Assembly: GCA_000328365.1 (NCBI GenBank)
Contig: KB291798.1
Location: 990,858-1,054,857, forward strand
From: Capitella teleta
Taxonomy: Eukaryota > Annelida > Polychaeta > Capitellidae
DNA: 64,000 nt
Direction: 5' to 3'
In this document: positions 48,832-62,900 of the stretch, one piece after another
Position numbering within the stretch: position 1 is the stretch's first letter
Layout of the letters: each line of letters opens with the position of its first letter
Program-made: the position numbers and the translations under genes
The notes under the pieces: generated by a model
The model's database searches: none
What the model saw: the letters and a program-made list of their open reading frames with translations, nothing else
What the model was told of the DNA's origin: nothing

Positions 48832-49464
48832 CAGCCCTTTAATCTGACGTCATGTAATCTACCCTTTTCGTTAATCCGCCTTATTATAAATTATGTAATC
48901 CCCCCTTCGAAATGGTGTAGTGTAATAAGACACGATGCATCAAATCAGTTCAATTAAACAACAAATGGCGCCCCTCTACTTATTCAACGTTTAAGAAGTT
49001 GATTAAACAAAGGTATCAAATGCGGGTGTCGTCGCCGCATCAATTCCTTTGTCTGCATGGCTGACTTACTTTCAATTTAATTGCTTGCTCAGACGATGTT
49101 CAGGAGCAGAAAGGGAGTTGTGAGCGGAGATCATGGAATCGAATGGAGAAGCGAGTGGAATTGAAACTGGGAAAGTCCTAGCTGATACACGAACACAGGC
49201 ATAAAACGAGAGCCCACAACGACCATCCTTCCGTTATTGTTTCTACTCTCTGCAATGCCCACTTCATTTGATCGGGTTTTCTTCTTTTTTCTTCAACCTG
49301 TTTGTAACCCAATTGTGCGTGCCATTATAATACATGTATAGTTATGGGCTTTTGTACGACATCTAATTTTCATTTATTTGTGGTCTGATAATGTAATGCG
49401 CCCTTTTCGTCAATCCGCCTGTTTCCATGGGAACGGAGGAGGGAGGATTGACGGGGTCTGACTG
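48832..49464. mobile_element. Pogo-like MITE, third copy of the CAGTCAGACCCC family
   Basis: The right end GACGGGGTCTGACTG is followed by TA; the left end CAGCCCTTTAATCTGACGTC is a decayed form of the family terminus. The body matches 1-438 over at least 400 bp. Confidence 0.78.
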
Positions 49465-50759
49465 TAATTGAATTCAACAGGTCGAGCCTGATATCTGTTT
49501 ATTGTTCATGTAGTTCTTACTTTGTGATATACGTTTTTTTCTTGCGATGATTCAGCCAATTGGCCCCTCCTAATGTATTTGCTGCGTCCTTTGCTTTTTA
49601 TGCAATGACAATGGTCAGGTCAAGAGATTTAAGTCCCTTTGTATCAGGACTCTGGATAATAACGGGCTTGTCCTCGGAGCAAGATATTAAATAATAAGTA
49701 AATGGAGTGACTTAATGAAAATTAAGATATATGAATCATAAGGAGATAACAAACATAAAATAAACATAACGATAAACTTCAACAACAAATATACGGAAAT
49801 TGAGCAACCAAGGTAAATAAAGAAACAAAACAAAATTAAATTGCACTGACGCTTAAAAACCACCAAAAACCCAAACGAGGAAAAACAACGTATGCTATAT
49901 GCATTTGTGAATATTATTTGTCGAATAAAAATATATATATTTCAACCCAAATCCACTATTTCTTGAAACTTTACTTCCAAATAACAATTTTTTTCCCGTT
50001 ATACTACCCTTATTCGCTTCAGCGAGCGGCGAGGCGAGTTTGCAGATAAGAAGCTAAACAAATCTAATTGTATACATGCCAGTACACCCACCATTCATAC
50101 ATTACATGTATCATCTCATACATCCATTCCATTACGTTATCATGCACAAATCACATATCTTACACTTATTTCTCTGGCGAAACGATTGACCACCCTCCAC
50201 CAATCCGACTTCAGTCCAATCTCGAGTAAAACTCCTCTTCCCACCTTCGCCACCATGCTTCCTCCTTCGTAGATCTTTTAACATATCCCATCTTCACTTA
50301 GTTACACTGAGTAACGTTATGATTGAGTTGCTTTGGGGACGTGCATTAGTCCGATTTGGCAGTCCTGTCGGTTTGTTGTCATTCCAGAACTGGGGCGACT
50401 CCTTCGGTGCACCTGGTTTCTTCTGTTCGATGGCGTACTTGTTTTGCGGTAACAATTCGGCGGTTACAATAGTGGTGCTCAGATTAATTCTACGCTCCAG
50501 GACTATTCTTGATGTTCGCTTTCAGGAAGCCGCCCCATAGGGCATATATTCCGAAGGTAGAAAGTCTGAATGCTTTAGATTACAGCACCTGTATAGGTAA
50601 ATCCGGCGGTATCCGAGTTTAAATGCTCGGATACGGTTCGGTCTCATTGGCTCCCTGATGGGCGAAACCTTAAGATGACCAGTGCACCTGATCTAAAGAC
50701 CGAGCATTATATTTCTTTTATCAGGAGGAGCAGAAATCAAAAATTATTACGATTACTTC

Positions 50760-50760
<1 letters not shown>
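49465..50760. other. Spacer upstream of the 51-kb LINE
   Basis: AT-rich sequence without a supported gene. A motif GTTATGATTGAGTTGCTT at about 50317 recurs at about 52610 in the same orientation, suggesting relics of one repeat on both sides of the LINE. Confidence 0.45.
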
Positions 50761-51649
<889 letters not shown>

Positions 51650-51650
<1 letters not shown>

Positions 51651-54086
51651 GAGGCGAGAAAACGATGAAGTGCTGACTTTTTTGCGCGATTTTTTATTTA
51701 TCACGATTTCAATCTCCAACCTGCACACCTCATAAATATAAGGTGGGAAAATTCCTTTTATTCCTCACTCATTGATCAAGAATCATTATGCTGAGTGTTC
51801 TAGAGTCATAGCACTGGCCACTTCAAGATTTCGCCTTAGGAACCAATGAGACCGTTATGTAACCGATGATTCAGAATGATCCTGGGTTACATCTTGTGGA
51901 AGTACTGCAAGGGTATCATTTGAGTTAATTTCATCAGCTATCAATTAACGGCATCTTACCATGAGCGTAGGCCCTACATGAAATCTATATCTGATTGCGA
52001 ATGGTATCTGATTGACAAGTATGAACTTGAGCACTTTGTAGAATAATTATTGTAGCCCCATTTCCTTAGTAATAAAGGCATATTATGTAGATTAGCGTGC
52101 TTATTTTGTACCTAGGTACACTGTTTATGCCTGCTATCTCCCTCAGGTCTCAAGCACGGCACATATGCAAGTAGTGCGCTAGTCTGCAGACCACGCAGTA
52201 TAATCTCATAAAAAACCTAAACAATAATGTAAACCATTGACAATTTTCGAGATTTAAAATACCAAACACCAAGTCTGAATTAAAAACGTTTTATTCAGTT
52301 ATATAGAATAATGGCATTGATTGAAAAAAAGGGAAAATGTCATGATCACAATTGAAATGTAGAATAAGTACTTGGAAAAAATAGGAAGAATGGAAAAAAA
52401 GTATCACTGGCTGGAAAGAGATCGCAGCCTGCACATCGCGCTTACTCACTTCCTGCTAGAGAGCTCACCTAGGCTCGAGTAAAAGAGAATTAATAGGTTC
52501 AATGTACAGTGAGCTTCGTCAGAGCGGGGCGTTTGCCGTTTTCTTAAGAAGATCTACAAGATATACTTGTTTTATTACGAAGTGTAGAGGGAATCACGCA
52601 ATAAGTTGCGTTATGATTGAGTTGCTTCGCGGATTCATTGTAGCCGAATGCGTTATGGTTTAGCGATATAACGAGGGCTACTTGCCACGAGTCCAAGGGC
52701 AAATAAAGGGAGATGGGTGCTCGATTCCCATGACTTATTTGACTGTTTCAGAAAAATAATATAGGAATGTAGCGTTGGTGATTCACTGGACGAATCAGAC
52801 AGTGGAGCCTGAAAGCCCACCCTCTTGGTAATCGGGAATACTCGAAATGCACACTCTTGCACAAGACATGGCACGATTCACAGAAGCATGTAAAAAATCC
52901 CATTCACCGCTTTATCTACACATTTACAAAGTACATGGATTCACAGATTTGACACGAAATCGCTGTAATGAAATTCGCGTAGCAATCATAACGTCCCCCG
53001 TGACACTCTTGCCGGTGCAAAAGCCAGAAACGCCAAAAGCAAAAAGGCTGACAGAGGTGAAAAGAGATATCAAAGGATTTGGAAATCTTCCAAATAGCGG
53101 AGACATTAATAAATCCATAGAGTAGTGATTGACAATACAACATCGGGGTATCGTAGTGGGCACTTAATGAAGACCACGAAAGATTTGGAGATATTACGTA
53201 CAATACGTTGAGCAGATTATGGTGTTAATGCTATACAATTATACAATTTATAGTATGTACAACGAGGACAAATGAAAATCAACAAACAGTTCACACAAAA
53301 CAAGATAAAATAGCACTTTGGATTTTTGTTTTTCAGATTTGAAAAAAAAAAAGCTGATGTAAGTGTCAGAAAAAAACAAAAAAACAAAAAAAAACCCAGA
53401 AACGAAAAAAAAAGGAGGGACCATGACGACGATGAAACCAATAGGAGAGAAGGCTAACTAAATCACAGGCGGCCTTGAGAGATATTCAATGTCGACGCAT
53501 CTGCATAAACATGCTGAGGAATGTTCAAGTGATTATGACATGTAGAGATTAGCATACGACACCATAAGAGCAGTTGCACGCGATTTCAGAATTCAGACAT
53601 GTTGCATAGGAATAGAGCATGCACCGATTGGGCATAGTGGTCGCGGCTCCAACCTCTTTAATTCTCTAACTGGTCTGCTACACGTCACTGCCAAACAATC
53701 ATACCGAGGTGGACATGTTCATCTCATCCAGGCGCTTTGATAAATAAACTTAAAAAGCACCAAAAAAAGGGAAGCATGAATGCAAATAAGTCTTTTAAGA
53801 TGTACAGGACAAAACACATGGAAACCAATGTTTTTGGAAGCACAGGTAGAAGAAGCGAGATGGATTTTGGCTGTCAATGTCAATGTGATGAGTTCATTAT
53901 ATTCATGCCATATAGTAGTTGTTTTGTTATTCTGTTATCTCATCTTTTGGGTGTTTAAATCGCAAGAAAGAGTGCATGCACCATGCAGCACTGACCATTG
54001 GCATGGAAAACAGAATCGTTAGGTGCCTCAATCGGTTATATAGTCCATGCAATCCACTCGCTGCACATGTTCGCGTAGTTGTGCCA
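51650..54086. other. Spacer before the small heat shock protein gene
   Basis: No gene, SINE or TIR element was recognised. It includes A-rich tracts near 53340-53415. The short frame at 52847-53125 is unlike any known protein and is not called. It should hold the 3' UTR of the minus-strand gene that ends at 54087. Confidence 0.5.
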
Positions 54087-55428
54087 TTACGTGGGGGGAG
54101 CAACCGGCGGAAACGTGGCAAGATCGAGCACATTGCAAGGCATGTTTTCTGACTTGGAGTCGATGTCGGCCTTGACGGTCGCTGCGGCCTCCTTGGAAGA
54201 TAGTCCGTTCAACTCACCCTTGGCCAGGGCGCCAAGGATCATGCGACCGTCAGAGCACAGGCCGCCGCGTAGGGTGTAGTGCTCTATCTTGTCGGGTAGC
54301 TCAAACTCCTTGAAATATTTGCATTTGTTGAGCCTGTCAGAAGTTCGTTCCTCGTGCTTAGCTTTAACCTGAATACGATTATCCTTGATCACTTGCACGG
54401 TGATTTCCTTCGGTTTGAACATCGTGCCAATGTCGAGGATCATGCTGAAGCGCCGGACACCGTTGATGTCCTCGTTGAAATGAGGAATGCCATGCTTCTG
54501 ACCCAAGGTGCTCGGAGTGTGAGGGCTGTTGGACGGTGACCGTGAACGAGAGGACGACCCCTTGGAGCCCTGAGAGCACTGCGATTGGGTTGCGTGCGAC
54601 GCCTGGGAAGAGTGCGATGGACTGTGCGACAATTTTCGCAGATTCAGTGAATGTGGTGGAACTGGAGCCTCGATCACCAGAATTTTGTCTGATGTTAGGA
54701 AAGAGCGCAATTTGGACGCGTCAACTTCACTCGGTTTGTGGATTTTCCGGATGTAATCCATTTCTTGCGTTTCTCCCTTCGCGGTCTGGAAGATCTTTTT
54801 AGCGTGAACAACAATGCGGCGGTCGTCTGTCACGACTTTGATGCTGCTTGGTTCGTAATCGACACAGTTGAAGCGCAGCTTGTAGCGGCGTCCTGCGTCG
54901 GGGCAATCCATGAACAGTGTTCTCATTTTCCGCTTATCCAGGATGTCAGTGCTGCCCCTTCGTCTGGAGACCAATGGGTCGTTGAGCAGTTCGTCGCTCC
55001 CCCACTCACGATCAGCCGGGTACAGGTTGAGGAACTCGTCGCACATGCGCTCCACTTCCCTCTCCCAGCGACGTTTCCTCTTGTGCATCTCCTCCTCGAC
55101 TCGCTTCTCCATCTCCTTGATGCGCACCGCTTCCACTCCAGCGAAAGTCAAGTCATCGCGCTCCATGGGAACCAGCATGCCATCCGTAGATCCACCACCA
55201 TCGCTGCTGCAGCCACTGGGACAGTCATCCAGGCTCTCAGTGCCACCAGAAATAGACAGCCTGGAACTGCTCATCGGGCTGTCCCTGCTGCAGCGCATGT
55301 TGTTGCGCTTTGGACTATTTGACATTTTCTTTATCTATAGATTAAAGATACATTTGCATGAACTTGTTACCTCATGATTTCCTAGTGCTTACCAGATTAG
55401 GTTCACTTCTTGTGCTGCCGTCCTGCAT
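54087..55428 (-). CDS. Small heat shock protein with two alpha-crystallin domains
   Basis: Two exons: 55428-55393 (12 codons, MQDGSTRSEPNL) and 55334-54087, giving 427 residues; the 58-nt intron has a strong CTG|GTAAGC donor and leaves the frame open. If the first exon is not used, translation can begin at Met 55325 (412 residues; positions below count from it). Small heat shock proteins are ATP-independent chaperones that hold unfolding proteins. A Ser-rich N-terminus and a charged helical stretch (68-100, MEKRVEEEMHKRKRRWERE) precede ACD1 (148-221, YKLRFNCVDYEPSSIKVV, DASKLRSFLTSDKILVIEAP). A Ser/His/Gln-rich linker (222-285) leads to ACD2 (292-370, FSMILDIGTMFKPKEITVQV, YTLRGGLCSDGRMILGAL). 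The large second exon is intronless. Double-ACD members are known to me from flatworms; orthology is not claimed. I saw no clear heat shock element just upstream. Confidence 0.88.
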
Positions 55429-58400
55429 ATTTCGACCATATCCTTAGGACTGTCCTTCCTGTATAAATGAAACACCACATATGAGAAGGGTCCGAGTAGA
55501 GGAATTTGGTATGGAGATTATCGGCTTGCAACACACAAGTGCCCCCTTCTGTTAGGCAGCATTTCATTGCAGTTTGTCCATCCCATTTGCAATTCGCTCA
55601 GAGCCTCGAGGCCAGACTGCACCCTCGGGTTTTATTAGCTAAGTAAGGGAGGAGATCCACGGGGAATGGGGCATGGGGTGAGCATCAGGCGTTTGTGTAT
55701 TCTACAGATGCTGTTAGGCGACCACCACCCTCATCTCAGCCTATACCGAACAGGCGCGCACAACGGTGCATGGGAGCAGGTGTGTTGGACCGAGAGTGGA
55801 CTGCATCATTACGGTAATGGCTCTATGGCCAATTATGAGATAAATGAAATTATATAGTGTCAGAGTCATCAATGAATTGACACATTGTCTCTCAATTGGA
55901 TGCTGTAGAACAGCCCACCCAGGTTCACTATATGGATCACTATAAAGTGAAGCGATATTCATGCATGCACACTTGATTCGTGATCGGTACGTGATAATGT
56001 GAAGATGCGTCAAACGGGCTGTCCAGGAAAGCTGGTATTGCGTCACCATGGACGACATCGCTCCATGGCTGCTGCAATTTCCTTTTCGGCTGCGTATACA
56101 ACGGCATGAATGGCTCCCGCACTGACCACAACGCAACAGCCATTGGCCCATGTTTATGATATCCCCGTGGACAATAAACGCGCTCTGTTTCTGGTCTTCT
56201 GCCCTTTGCAGCACACTCAGCGCTCTCTGCAAAGCGCCATGCATAAGCAATGATCTCCATCCACATATAATTGAAACTTCAATCCAAGCCAATCATCCAC
56301 CGAAATAATTATTATCATAGCATCAGTGAGGGAAGTCGCCATCTATACAACTTCCCATTATCCACCTCTAATTATATTTCTGACCGATTAGAACAGACTA
56401 GTGGACACCGCGACCACTCAACAGACTGACCAGGTCTGGGGGCTTGGGGGAAATCAATTTTGGACTGATTTCCCTACGGCCCATCCCCCTTTTCTTGCCA
56501 TGCACGATGTTTCATCTTTGTTATACAGTGTGAGGCTTTTTGCAGTCGCTCGAAATATGATTACTCGGTCATTGCTATCGCACTGTTTGACCGACCACAA
56601 GATGGGATCGTCACACAGCTTTATGATTCTAGGGGCAATAAACCGCGTTATATATGCCTTATGAAATATCCATTTCTGAGCGAAGTTACCTGCCTTCCTG
56701 TGCTTTATGCTAGGGCGAAAAAAAAAAAAAAAAAAAAAACCCAAAACAAAACAAAAAAACAAAAAAAAACAAAAAACAAACAAAGAAAAAGAAAGAGGCA
56801 GAAACGCCGCGGGTGCTTTGTTATCACCCCTCTCAGAAGGTCTCTACGTAAATGTAAACACGGATTCTATGATTCCCATGTAATGCGATACATTTAGCTG
56901 TAAGTTTCACGGGTTTGCACTTATTTCACCCTGATCAGCCCTCTTGGAAGCGTTCGTGACGCGAATGAATCACTTTGAATCAGCAATTGGGGTATGATGA
57001 TAACTTCCCTTCGATTGAAGACATCGATTGTTCGTTGTTTCCAAGAGAGACCCCAGCCACCTGCATGCAGCTGGCGTCAATGAAATTAGTCACGTGATCA
57101 GACTATCTTCATTACGCATGCGCCGAGAGGATCATCTTTGGACGGGCGAAAATGCAACGTGCACGCAATCTCACAAAACATGAAAAATGCAAAGCTAGCA
57201 ACAAATTGGCGTAAAAAATGCATGTCGGCGTGACAACGCCACCGTCAGCGATGCTGTTGTTGTCTTTTTATGCTTGTTCTATCACTCATCTATTCTGTAC
57301 GGTCCAGGGCCAGATAAAATTACATGTATTCCATTATTACTTATTAGTGAGGGTTGAAAACCCTGGACGCCAGCCACGCGCAGAGGTCATGGGTGTATTT
57401 ATAGATTGTATAAGAGGTCACCCATCTTGTCTTTCATGCTCAACACTTCCAATGTACCGTATACTCAAGGCATTGTGCGTCACAGAAGAAATCCGGACTG
57501 AAATGATGGAGACGGTCCATATATTAACGTGGACTTAAGCAGCGCAGGAGAGTCTGCGGCCGACCGATGGCCCAGGATAGGCCCTCTGGGCCCAATGAAA
57601 CATTGCTCTGCCAGACTGCTCGGATAAACGCAGCGCTCAAAAGAGCCGACTGACTTTCCGAGAACTTAGTTCGGAAATTGAGAAAATAATAAAGAGAACT
57701 GAGCCGGAAAAGTTTGCCCTTACAGCAGGGTACACCACCGGCAAAACCCTTTCTTAATTATCACATCAGCGGCGGTCGAGGTATCCATCTTCACAATGAA
57801 GCACTCTCAGCGGTCTTTTGAGAGAAGAATTTCACCTGCAATATTCATACTTCCATTGACAATGATGGATGTTCATTCATGAGATGCATGGTGCAGTTTC
57901 TAATGGGTTTTATATAAAGAATGTGATCATACAATTACTACTGTTGGTCGGGATTTGTCTAAAGTCAGGCATATATAGTACAAGAATCTGGGCGATACCG
58001 CGTAATGCATTGCTGTTGCCATATGCAATGAAGCATTCAGACGATTCAATGGAAGCGGTATTTCCCTTTGATTTAACCTCAACTCAAATGTCTCAAAATT
58101 GCTTTCTTGGCTAATGCAACTGAAAGCCTTGTGCCAGCTTCCTTCGAACGGACCCACACCCCCCACACTGCAGTTGACGACCCGTCAGTCTTCAATTCAT
58201 TCCCTTGCCTGCCATCAATTTCTCCGACTGAAGCATTCATGCGTGAACGCTCCGTACAATGAAATGTAGCTATGAACAATTGGACAAGTAAGTTATTGGC
58301 CTCCTAGATGTACAAGTTATTCATGTTAAGTTTCAACAGAACAAGTCAATTGAATCCCCTCTTCAGATGACTCGTCTTATTGAGTCATAATAACTTCGTT

Positions 58401-58617
58401 CGATTATTGATGAAGGTAAGGAATCGCTCGGAGGCAAGCCGTCGCTCAAACTTAAAATGACCAACTGCTGTATTCAGAAAAAGCGGAGGCGTTAGCCAGG
58501 ATTCCTTTATGTGATCTTGTATTATACGATATGATTTGTGTTAAATTTGCGATAAAACTATGACAACAAGCAAGAAGAGAAGACATGTGAATCGAGACAC
58601 TGCAATCTTAGCAGATA

Positions 58618-58850
<233 letters not shown>

Positions 58851-59889
58851 AAGGCAAAAGTAGAATTGAAAGAAATAACCAAAATGAACAAATGAAAAAC
58901 GAAAAAGAGAAAGATTGTGACGATAAAGTAATAAAATTCATGTAATGAATTAATTATGACATAATATTATGTCTAATGAATCATAATAAAAGAAACATAA
59001 TAATACAAGCAACAACAGCAATAAACACAAAGCATAAAATAATAATAGGAAATTAGATAATGTTATTATTATTATAGCATTATTATTATTATATATAATG
59101 TAGCAATCAAGGATCGTACATCTTTCAGGATAATTATTGATAGCAGCATCATTGCTGATCACTGATAGTGACCCATTCTAATACTTTGAAGTGAATTTAA
59201 TTGATTGAATTACTTATTTCTCCCACTGAGTATACACTGTTACATCTTACTCCCAACCCCCAAGTGCCGTTCAGCGAAATTTGGTCCTACTCTTATGTAC
59301 TCTACACAAGGAAACAAATCTTTTATTGCGCCCGGGGTTACAGCAAACAGAGATACCCTTTCTATGACCTCATATCACACAATAGAACGGCATCAGGCGT
59401 TGGTGTACATTTGTGTACACTGACCTGCAGTCCTGCATGCACACTGCGCACACAGGAGTCACGACAATGAGACATAAAGAAAATTCCACTCTTTGAGTGA
59501 GCAGCTAGCAAATGTGACCTTTATAGTGATGCATGGATCAGGGTCCTGGCAATAAGAACAGATTGCCTCTGCATATACACACAACACGGTGTCAGTGTCC
59601 TCCAACAACCCGCCCATCTTCAAAAGCAAGACCGCTCTCGGAAAAAGGATCAAGGATAGTCCATAGAATATTCAGCGCTTTATCGGCATATTCGAAACGA
59701 ATAAGCAGACAAATCTATATGGTATGCTGATAGGCAAGTCCTATGAAATTCGTACTGTCTCAAAATGAGACATGGATATTTTATATTGTATAATTGTATA
59801 AATGCTCGTCATGATTTGATAATGTTGATTGGATCCCACAAGGAAGAATGGCGATATTGCACCTCAGTGACGTCATGGTTATGCCAATA

Positions 59890-59914
59890 TGTATGCCTAT
59901 AATATAGGCATACA
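59890..59914. repeat. Near-perfect 25-bp palindrome
   Basis: TGTATGCCTATA faces TATAGGCATACA with one central base between. It could bind a dimeric protein or form a cruciform; no context supports either. Confidence 0.6.
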
Positions 59915-62900
59915 TTTGTGTATATTATAAATGTCACAATCAGATTGCGTGTCAGGGGCAATGGAGCAGCAACACAGTGTTTTGTATTCAGGTCACAGGA
60001 AAGATACATCAAGAGTTCTGAGATGAGATGAAGACAGGAATCATCAAACAGAGGGCCGTCAATCGCAGCTGTCAGTTACATCTTCATAATCAGAGGAATG
60101 GAAGTGGTGCAACAATTGGGCCCCTGTTTCTCCGTGAACTATATGCATAGTGATGTTGGCCCATCTACGCTGTTCCCAAGTGCTGTTCTGCGGCTCAGAC
60201 TGTGGGCTGTTGTGGTCATAAGTGTAAATCCTTATCAGGGATTGCGGGGCGCTGACAGAGGCAACGACGCAGTTTATCTCCGTCTCCTGATGCCACGTCG
60301 ACCGGCGTCGAAATCGAAAGCCGCTCTGATCCTACCCTGGAGCGCTGACCTCAACAGCCCTGTATTCTACACGTAAGAAAGAGATAGTATAGAGTCTATA
60401 GACCTATACACAGTGTTACCTCAAGGTGTTGTTGCACGTAAATCATATCTGGTTCATTAAGCCTTTTTATCCCTGGAATCATATTGCAATTTAGAAAAGG
60501 TGATTGTGGATTTCGTCCTCGATCAGAAGCCTCCGCTGTCCTCAGAACAAACCGCTATTCGCTTGGACAAACTGTTTATCCAGGGTCGAATAAATGACCA
60601 ACGATGTAGTTTTATATGCGCAACAAGCTTTGAATAATTAAGAGAGAGACCGAAGGGGACCTCAGCAGGGGGATATTGGTTTTGTGAGGCAGAGACGGGA
60701 ACAAATATTACCTTTTCATACGCCTCTTTTCACTGCAGACTTTACATACCGGAAACAAATCAACAATGCACACAAAAATATTGTGATGCTGGCCTCGTCG
60801 GACAAATGACATCGCATTTGAGCCCTGTTCTTCCATTAATAATGGCTACGAACTAGCGCATCGATAGGACTCCCCCTGTGCCTAATCAATGTTCCACGGT
60901 TTTGTTGTAGACTGTGCGCTTCACTGGTGTCACGGTAGGACAATAGGGGTGTCATAAGAAAGAGGTTACAACGCATCATTACTATCACATCAGGTCCCTT
61001 TGTTGGCTCATAACGCCAGACGTCGGTCGGACATGGACAATTGACATTTACAACTGAACACAACATCAACGACAGCGACCATAGACGCACCAAAAGGGCT
61101 ATAGAACGGCCAATGACCATTTGATTTAGGTCTTGCATTGTCTGGAGCATGTATGATTGTTAGCCAAACAGCGCCAGCTCTTAGTTATCTGATTATTAGA
61201 TTAAAATATTGATTCAATACTCTGTGTATTTCTCAAACCGGGACGTTTTGCCCCAAAGACACCGTATTGGACGAGTATACATGTCCTGGGTACTTACCTT
61301 GTGATGAGGATAAACCTTGAGCCACACCCATTGTCTTACCAAGCGTTACGTCACACCCAGTTGACATTGATTGTGAGCAGCAGCATTGGCGCTCAGTGCA
61401 AATGCAATTGTGGTATTTGCATAGTGGTCGGGTGCTCGGGAGCCTCGGTATTCGAAGAGTTAATTCGGGGGCTGATGCTGAAGGCTATCCAAACACATGC
61501 ACCATATTCATGATTGACCAAAAGCCCAGCTCTTATTCTATATGCAACGAGGAGCACCCGCCTCAAATGGAGGAATTTCGTTTCGGTAAAGGGTCATTTT
61601 CTGTCGCCCACACTTGGTCATCACAAACGCTGCGGACGAATGTCACCGCAGCGGTCGAAGCAGCCCATGAGACTCCAGCAAGTGATGAGAATTCTTGACA
61701 GAAGGATCCCTCAGCTCGTTTGCATGGCAAAAGTGCTGCTGCAACATACTATGGCAGGAATCCTATACAGACCTGCGAACCGCACACACACACGAGTAGA
61801 GATAAGAGCTCGGCAACACGGTCCTTTGGGCGATCTGTCATAGTGAAGAACAGAGCGATCAGATGGGAATACATTCATCAGCACGAACGTCTCAATTACT
61901 TCATGTCGGCCAGAGCTAGTCTCAGCAGAGACTGAAGGTTGCATTGCGAGTCCTAAATGAGGTACTAAGGGACAGTAAAGCTGTAAATAGCAGTCCCGAA
62001 ATAGTGGATCTGACTTTCAGAATACCTGATGAGATTAACATAGAAATGAAGCCTCTGTGCCGCGATGCAGTTAGCGTGAAAACAGCAATTGTACTTTCCA
62101 GGGCCACAAAAACTTGGCACACCAACAGATAGCAAGAGGCGGGTTATCGATTGGAGACGGCATGAACATGGGGCAACGAGTTCGTGTTTCGATAGACGTT
62201 GTCGGCTCCTTCAATCGAAGCCTGATGATCTCAAGGACTCTAAGGACCTGAAGATGCCCACAAGCCAAGCAAGCAGTCTCTGTCTCTATCGGGCCATTGC
62301 GTCGTCCTTTACAATACAGCCCGGGGCAATGGACTGAGAGATGAATGCAGCAGACATAACTTATACGGGGTTCAAGTGGGCATAGTGAGTAAAATGAATA
62401 TATAAAGTCTTGGCGTGCCGGACAAATGTGTGATGCGATTTGTGGTCGTATAGCAGATTCACGAATTAAATGTAATTGAGACATTTCTATGCGCATTGCA
62501 AGTAGCTGAGGGAGATGTCTGAAGGGAAGAATTCACGCGAAGGATTGCGTCGTCTCCATTAGACGCCATTGTTTAAGAGTCGACAGAGGCGACCCTTGCT
62601 GCGGTATTCTGATCAGAAATTCGGGTCACTTGGATCGGTCTCCTCGGACTCATCGCGGTGCATCCCTTCGTAGAGACTCCTGTCTTTGTCGTTTTCCTGG
62701 AAGCATCAGCCAAAGCAAACAAATCAGCCCACCGAGGGAATGCCTGCCCCAATATGGAGAGGGAGCAGTGGCTGAGACAAATGCGTCTGAAAAACTATGA
62801 ATATTCATGAGCCTATTTTGGCGTGAAAGCTGAAAAAGCAAGAGACATTTCCTTTTGTGGGATTGTGAATCTGGGTGACGTTGTGGCACTCGATGTTGTA

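Noticed and set aside
54738-55377. Long plus-strand open frames of 155 and 194 codons
   Set aside because: They lie opposite the small heat shock protein coding exon and look like antisense shadows with no family resemblance.
61396-62496. Several overlapping frames of 100-141 codons on both strands
   Set aside because: They overlap each other, lack plausible splice context and match no protein family I know.
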